DNA of 38,706 nucleotides from the NCBI GenBank assembly GCA_002483085.1, contig DLHF01000065.1, positions 1 to 38,706 of the forward strand. The letters are read 5' to 3'. This DNA comes from Ignavibacteria bacterium UBA7675 (lineage in GTDB: Bacteria > Bacteroidota > Ignavibacteria > Kapaibacteriales > UB7675). How positions within the stretch are numbered: the stretch's first letter is position 1; the number at the start of each line of letters is the position of its first letter. The position numbers and the translations under genes are program-made. Below, piece after piece: positions 34,517 through 38,706 of this stretch. The notes below the pieces were generated by a model. The model did no database searches and was not told the origin of the DNA. It was given only the letters and a program-made list of their open reading frames with translations.

Positions 34517-35656
34517 ATGATCCAAGTACCCAAACACATAGAAACGCTTTCTCCGTACAAGCCCGGAAAGCCAATCGAAGAAGTGCAACGCGAACTCGGG
34601 CTCACGGAGATTATCAAGCTCGCTTCCAATGAAAACCCACTCGGTCCTTCGCCTCTGTCTGTGAAGCGCATGACCGAGCACGCTCATGAACTCCATTATT
34701 ATCCCAACGGCGGTTTGTCGCTCCGCGAGGCGTTGGCTCATCGCCATCAGCTCAAAACCGAGAATGTGATTTGCGGTAATGGCTCGGAGTCTGTGCTGCA
34801 ACTCGCTTTGCGTACATTTCTGGACGACGGCGATACAATGCTGTCGTGCGATGGTACGTTTGTGGGATTTCTGGTGCTGGCTCATGCGAGCGGCAGGAGC
34901 GTAACTTTGCTGCCACAGGCGGAAGGATATCGCTTTGATGTGCAGGCCATTGCCGCAGCTATCCGCCCCGACACAAAAATCGTGTACATTGCCAATGCGA
35001 ACAACCCCACGGGCACACATATCACCCGCGAGGAATTCGAGTGGCTGATGCAGCGCGTACCGGAGCACGTGCTTGTGATTTTTGATGAGGCGTACTTCGA
35101 GTATAGTATCGCTGCCGATCCCGATACCTACCCCGACAGCCTGCACTATCGCTTCGACAATGTCCTTACCCTTCGCACTTTCTCGAAAATTTACGGTATC
35201 GCCGGTGTGCGCATTGGCTATGGTTTTGCTCACAGCGATATTATCCGCTCTATGCTGAAGATTAAACTGCCGTTCGAGCCCGGTACGATTGCTCAGTCGG
35301 CAGGATTAGGTGCGCTCGACGACGATGATTTTCTGCGTCGTTCGGTGCAGTGCAACAATGAAGGCCTCGCTTTTGTGTCGGCTTCGCTGGCAGAGTTGCA
35401 CATCAATGTGCCGCGTTCAGTCGCCAATTTTGTGATGCTCGACTGCGGTACCGCTATCCGCGTAGCAGATCTGTACGATGCGCTTCTGCACAGAGGTATT
35501 ATTACCAGACCGCTTCAGGGGTTCAACCTGCCGCATTGCCTGCGTATTAGCATCGGTACCATGGAGCAGAACAGGCGTTGCCTGGACGCACTTCGCGATA
35601 TTCTGCACACACAGCCGCAGCTACACGAAGCGCTTACAGCCAGCAGCGGAGTGTAG
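34517..35656 (+). CDS. hisC: histidinol-phosphate aminotransferase
   Basis: This PLP enzyme converts imidazole acetol phosphate to histidinol phosphate in histidine synthesis; relatives also transaminate aromatic amino acids. The 379-residue product has KLASNENPLGPSP near the N-terminus, ANNPTGTHI, VIFDEAYFEY and the PLP lysine K224 in LRTFSKIYGIAGVRIGY. The ATG at 34517 gives the standard N-terminus; an upstream start would add 15 residues. No other his gene is near, and hpd follows after 77 bp, so a role in tyrosine or phenylalanine transamination is possible. Confidence 0.93.
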   Translation: MIQVPKHIETLSPYKPGKPIEEVQRELGLTEIIKLASNENPLGPSPLSVKRMTEHAHELHYYPNGGLSLREALAHRHQLKTENVICGNGSESVLQLALRTFLDDGDTMLSCDGTFVGFLVLAHASGRSVTLLPQAEGYRFDVQAIAAAIRPDTKIVYIANANNPTGTHITREEFEWLMQRVPEHVLVIFDEAYFEYSIAADPDTYPDSLHYRFDNVLTLRTFSKIYGIAGVRIGYGFAHSDIIRSMLKIKLPFEPGTIAQSAGLGALDDDDFLRRSVQCNNEGLAFVSASLAELHINVPRSVANFVMLDCGTAIRVADLYDALLHRGIITRPLQGFNLPHCLRISIGTMEQNRRCLDALRDILHTQPQLHEALTASSGV

Positions 35657-35733
35657 AGCAGAGCCGCAATTATAAAATTTTGTGCTCTTATATATGTGAT
35701 TTTCCACAGAGGTATTTAATAAGGAGATTAATT

Positions 35734-36858
35734 ATGGAAACAGCAGAACAACTGCGCACCGATGTCGCTCATGATCTTTTTAAGATTCTCGGTACGCACC
35801 ATGTGGAATTTTTTGTTGGCAATGCAAAGCAGGCCGCGTATTTCTACCGCCGCGCGTTTGGTTTTGAGCTGTTTGCTTACTGCGGCCCTGAAACTGGCGT
35901 TCGCGACTATGTAACGTATGCACTACGCCAAGATAAAATTGTGTTCTTGCTTACGACCCCGCTTGTATCGTCGCATCTGGCCAACGACTTCCTTGTAAAG
36001 CACGGCGATGGCGTTCGCGATATCGCTTTGCATGTGGAGGACGCTGCGCAGGCATATGCTATCACAACTGCACGCGGTGCACGTGGTGTAGCAGAGCCTC
36101 ATACTATCGAAGATGAGAACGGCAAAGTCATCCTTGCAAGCGTGGCTACCTATGGCGATACTATCCATACCTTTGTTCAGCGCGAAGGTTTCAGCGGTGT
36201 ATTCATGCCGCACTTCAAGCCTACAGCCCAAGATACTATGTTCGAACCGGTAGGTTTGAAATACGTCGACCATATCGTTGGCAATGTGGGCTGGGAGGAG
36301 ATGGACAAAACAGTAGAATTCTACAAACAGGTGTTTGGCTTCTCTCGCTTTGTGTCGTTCGACGACAGCGATATTTCCACCGAGTACTCGGCGCTGCGCT
36401 CTACAGTAGTAGCTAACGAGAACAAGTGGATTAAATTCCCGATCAACGAGCCAGCCGAAGGAAAAAGAAAGTCGCAAATCGAAGAGTATATTACGTTCAA
36501 CAACGGGCCTGGCGTACAGCACGTGGCAATGGAAACCGGCAATATTGTTGAAACAATCAAGAAAATGCGCGCAAATGGTGTTGAGTTCCTGTCTACTCCG
36601 GATTCGTACTACGACGCACTCCAAGAGCGCGTAGGCGCAATCACCGAAGACGTAGAAGTGCTTCGCGGGCTCAATATTCTGGTAGATCGTGACGATAAGG
36701 GATATATGCTTCAGTTGTTTACTAAGCCGGTTCAGGATCGCCCTACGCTGTTTTTTGAAATCATCCAGCGTCGCGGCGGCGAATCCTTCGGCAAGGGCAA
36801 CTTTAAGGCGCTCTTTGAGTCGATTGAACGCGAGCAGGAAAAGCGCGGGAACCTCTAA
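35734..36858 (+). CDS. hpd: 4-hydroxyphenylpyruvate dioxygenase
   Basis: This Fe(II) enzyme turns 4-hydroxyphenylpyruvate into homogentisate in tyrosine breakdown. The 374-residue product has two vicinal-oxygen-chelate domains. The three iron ligands are visible in the C-terminal half: H180 in YVDHIVGNV, H263 in GVQHVAMET and E342 in LFFEIIQRRGG. AAGGAG lies before the ATG at 35734. It follows hisC-type aminotransferase by 77 bp, which could supply its substrate from tyrosine. No homogentisate dioxygenase is in the window. Confidence 0.95.
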   Translation: METAEQLRTDVAHDLFKILGTHHVEFFVGNAKQAAYFYRRAFGFELFAYCGPETGVRDYVTYALRQDKIVFLLTTPLVSSHLANDFLVKHGDGVRDIALHVEDAAQAYAITTARGARGVAEPHTIEDENGKVILASVATYGDTIHTFVQREGFSGVFMPHFKPTAQDTMFEPVGLKYVDHIVGNVGWEEMDKTVEFYKQVFGFSRFVSFDDSDISTEYSALRSTVVANENKWIKFPINEPAEGKRKSQIEEYITFNNGPGVQHVAMETGNIVETIKKMRANGVEFLSTPDSYYDALQERVGAITEDVEVLRGLNILVDRDDKGYMLQLFTKPVQDRPTLFFEIIQRRGGESFGKGNFKALFESIEREQEKRGNL

Positions 36859-37084
36859 TCGAAAGCCCCCGGGAGGCTACAGGCTATGGTGCTCGTAGTT
36901 TCTGTGGTTGAGCAGCGCATAGAATGCGGTAGAGCGGCAGGCGTAAGTCTGCCGCTTCGCCTGTATGAGGCGGTAGGATCGGCTCCGATCACGTCTGATA
37001 CACTGATAACAAGGTAATTAGTTCTGCCCGCGAAGGCGGAGTAACTTCCATTTTCACTTCATTCAATCCATTGTGTAGGGTAGT
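36859..37084. other. hpd-gdhA gap with hairpins and a degenerate repeat
   Basis: AGCGGCAG (36933-36940) pairs with CTGCCGCT (36949-36956). GATCGG (36977-36982) pairs with CCGATC (36985-36990). CCGCGAAGGCGG at about 37028-37039 is a short hairpin resembling a common dispersed repeat. None is followed by a T run, so these are not clear terminators. No gene is visible. Confidence 0.4.
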
Positions 37085-38563
37085 ATGGCTACAACGTCAG
37101 CGGCGAAGGCGCCGAAAGCAAATGGTAAGGCCAATAAGGGACAGGCTGCACATACGCCGATCCCGTTCTTTAAATCTGTAAATGAGAACTTCGACAAAGC
37201 TGTTGCTGTAATGGAACTGCCCAAAGGTCTGGTAAACCAGATTAGGGTGTGCAACTCGGTGTACTTCTTTCAGTTTCCAGTGCGGATCAATGGTGAGATT
37301 CAGGTAATTGAGGCATGGCGTGTGGAGCATAGCCACCACAAGCTGCCGACCAAGGGCGGTATTCGATACAGCGACCTGGTCGATCAGGACGAAGTGATGG
37401 CACTCGCCGCGCTGATGACCTACAAATGCGCTATTGTTCACGTGCCGTTTGGTGGTGCAAAGGGTGGTATTAAAATCAACCCGCGCAATTATACTGAAGA
37501 TCAGCTCGAACGCATTACGCGCCGCTATACCTCGGAGCTGCTCAAGAAGAACTTTATTGGTCCGGCGGTAGACGTTCCCGCTCCCGATTATGGTACGGGC
37601 GAGCGCGAAATGGCTTGGATCGCCGATACCTACATGGCATTTACAGGTGGCCAAGATATCAATGGCCTCGGTTGTGTTACCGGTAAGCCTATCGCTCAGG
37701 GTGGTGTACGCGGACGCCGCGAAGCTACAGGCCGTGGTCTGTACTTCGGTCTGCGCGAGTTTACAAACCAAGCTGACGAAATGAAAAAGCTGAAAATGAC
37801 AACCGGCCTCAACGATAAAACCGTTATTGTACAGGGCTTTGGTAATGTGGGCTACCACGCTGCCAAGTTCATCCAAGAAGGCGGTGGTACTATTACAGCG
37901 ATTATCGAGTGGGACGGCGCTGTGCACAATCCGCAAGGTATTGATGTGGAAGACCTCGCACGCCATTTCCGCGAGACTGGCTCGATTACAAAGTACCCGA
38001 AAGCCAAGACAATTAAAGATGGCAATAGCGTGCTCGAATACGAGTGCGATATCCTTGTGCCGTCGGCGTTGGAAAATCAAATCCACTCGCAAAATGCGCC
38101 GAATATCAAAGCGAAAATTATCGCCGAAGGTGCCAATGGGCCTATTACGTCCAATGGCGAAAAAACTCTGCTGCAAAAAGGCATACTGATTCTGCCCGAT
38201 ATGTTCCTGAATGCAGGCGGTGTTACTGTGTCGTACTTCGAGTGGCTGAAGAATATTTCGCACGTCCGCTTTGGTCGTATGGGCAAGCGATTCGACGAAG
38301 GTGTAAGCCATCGCCTCGTTTCTTCGATTGAAGAGCTTGTGGGCAAAAACTTTACCGAAACAGAGCGCACAATACTTACACGCGGTGCAGGCGAAGAAGA
38401 CCTCGTGAATTCTGGTCTGGAAGACACGATGATCTTTGCTTATCACGAGATTATGAACTACTGGCGCGCAAACAAGAAAGTAAAAGATATGCGTACAGCA
38501 GCTTTTGTCTCGGCTATCGACAAGGTAGCAACCTCGTATATGCAGCTCGGTCTTTTCCCGTAA
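37085..38563 (+). CDS. gdhA: glutamate dehydrogenase
   Basis: This enzyme interconverts glutamate with 2-oxoglutarate and ammonia. The 492-residue product has the substrate segment KLPTKGGIRYSDLVDQDEV, the catalytic lysine K126 in PFGGAKGGI, DVPAPDYGTG and the nucleotide-binding loop VQGFGNVGYHAAKF in the Rossmann domain. The first 25 or so residues are a low-complexity Ala/Lys/Gly extension (TTSAAKAPKANGKANKG) that typical enzymes lack. AGGG precedes the ATG. It is followed by a strong terminator, so it is probably a single gene. Coenzyme preference cannot be told by eye. Confidence 0.95.
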   Translation: MATTSAAKAPKANGKANKGQAAHTPIPFFKSVNENFDKAVAVMELPKGLVNQIRVCNSVYFFQFPVRINGEIQVIEAWRVEHSHHKLPTKGGIRYSDLVDQDEVMALAALMTYKCAIVHVPFGGAKGGIKINPRNYTEDQLERITRRYTSELLKKNFIGPAVDVPAPDYGTGEREMAWIADTYMAFTGGQDINGLGCVTGKPIAQGGVRGRREATGRGLYFGLREFTNQADEMKKLKMTTGLNDKTVIVQGFGNVGYHAAKFIQEGGGTITAIIEWDGAVHNPQGIDVEDLARHFRETGSITKYPKAKTIKDGNSVLEYECDILVPSALENQIHSQNAPNIKAKIIAEGANGPITSNGEKTLLQKGILILPDMFLNAGGVTVSYFEWLKNISHVRFGRMGKRFDEGVSHRLVSSIEELVGKNFTETERTILTRGAGEEDLVNSGLEDTMIFAYHEIMNYWRANKKVKDMRTAAFVSAIDKVATSYMQLGLFP

Positions 38564-38590
38564 GAATAACGTTGTATTGTATTGCTTGGC

Positions 38591-38618
38591 AAGGCACTCC
38601 GCTCGGGGTGCCTTTTTT
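38591..38618 (+). terminator. rho-independent terminator after gdhA
   Basis: AAGGCACTCC (38591-38600) pairs with GGGGTGCCTT (38605-38614) with one G-T wobble and a 4-base loop, and leads into TTTTTT. It is 28 bp after the gdhA stop. Confidence 0.9.
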
Positions 38619-38653
38619 GTATGAAATTTGGCGTATGAGGCTTCTGTAGGTAG

Positions 38654-38703
38654 GTGGCACGGGCGTCGCTGCGGCGCACGGTGCGTCGCTGTCACCGGTC
38701 TAT
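38654..38703. repeat. dispersed intergenic repeat, family A copy 2 (near window end)
   Basis: GTGGCACGGGCGTCGCTGCG is identical over 20 bases to the start of the copy at 1448-1498, and GTCGCTGTCACCGGTC matches its end. The window stops three bases later, so its full extent cannot be seen. Confidence 0.6.
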
Positions 38704-38706
38704 TAG

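Noticed and set aside
3276..38563. Possible CRISPR array, tRNA or prophage among the gaps
   Set aside because: No regularly spaced direct repeats, no tRNA T-loop signature and no phage structural or integrase genes were seen in any gap.
37097..38695. 532-codon minus-strand frame opposite gdhA
   Set aside because: It is an antisense shadow of the clearly identified glutamate dehydrogenase; composition is Cys/His-rich and unlike a protein family.

Overview
The window reads as a chromosomal segment of a free-living, Gram-negative bacterium, most likely in the Bacteroidota / Chlorobiota-Ignavibacteria-Kapabacteria (FCB) neighbourhood. Base composition is close to balanced. Supporting signs are a lipoprotein combining PD40 beta-propeller repeats with an OmpA-like domain, several short LSSC/LASC-type lipoproteins, weak or absent Shine-Dalgarno sites at many starts, and exact matches to the Bacteroidota -7 element TAnnTTTG in several regulatory gaps. 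The placement is an inference; no rRNA or other decisive marker is present. I saw no tRNA or rRNA gene, no CRISPR array, no intact insertion sequence and no prophage.

Left part (1-8.5 kb), mostly minus strand: a cell-maintenance cluster read phoH > cdaA (c-di-AMP synthase) > pcm > miaA > dacB (PBP4-type carboxypeptidase), then mnmA after a gap filled with dispersed repeats. Upstream of phoH lies a two-gene unit of a small lipoprotein and a coiled-coil/LysM-like secreted protein. At 8.5-9.9 kb a divergent gene encodes a response regulator built like an NtrC-type sigma-54 activator but with its key ATPase and sigma-54 contact motifs destroyed.

Middle part (10.8-17.5 kb), plus strand: valS, a family-2 glycosyltransferase with a TPR-like tail, two membrane proteins that look like diverged paralogues, and a PcaF/PaaJ-like thiolase ended by a clear terminator. 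A minus-strand TMEM175-type channel follows. At 18.5-26 kb is the most unusual locus: a small basic protein and a protein with a possible beta-gamma-crystallin Ca-binding motif, divergent from a 1486-residue soluble kinase with about eight PAS domains, followed by a REC-HisKA-HATPase protein. Neither kinase gene encodes a DNA-binding output.

Right part (26-38.7 kb): a minus-strand unit of asparaginase, a small membrane protein, alr and manC (wall and sugar-nucleotide supply); then rlpA; then a membrane protein with three apparent winged-helix modules and a small partner. On the plus strand lie the PD40-OmpA lipoprotein, hisC, hpd (tyrosine degradation) and gdhA (terminator at the end).

The most interesting non-coding structure is a pair of dispersed intergenic repeat families: family B, about 50-60 bp with core TGCWGCGCGGTGCRGAG, five copies; and family A, about 45-50 bp, three copies. 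All copies lie between genes. Gene starts were re-chosen from start codons, ribosome-binding sites and family N-termini, so several are shorter than the maximal open frame.
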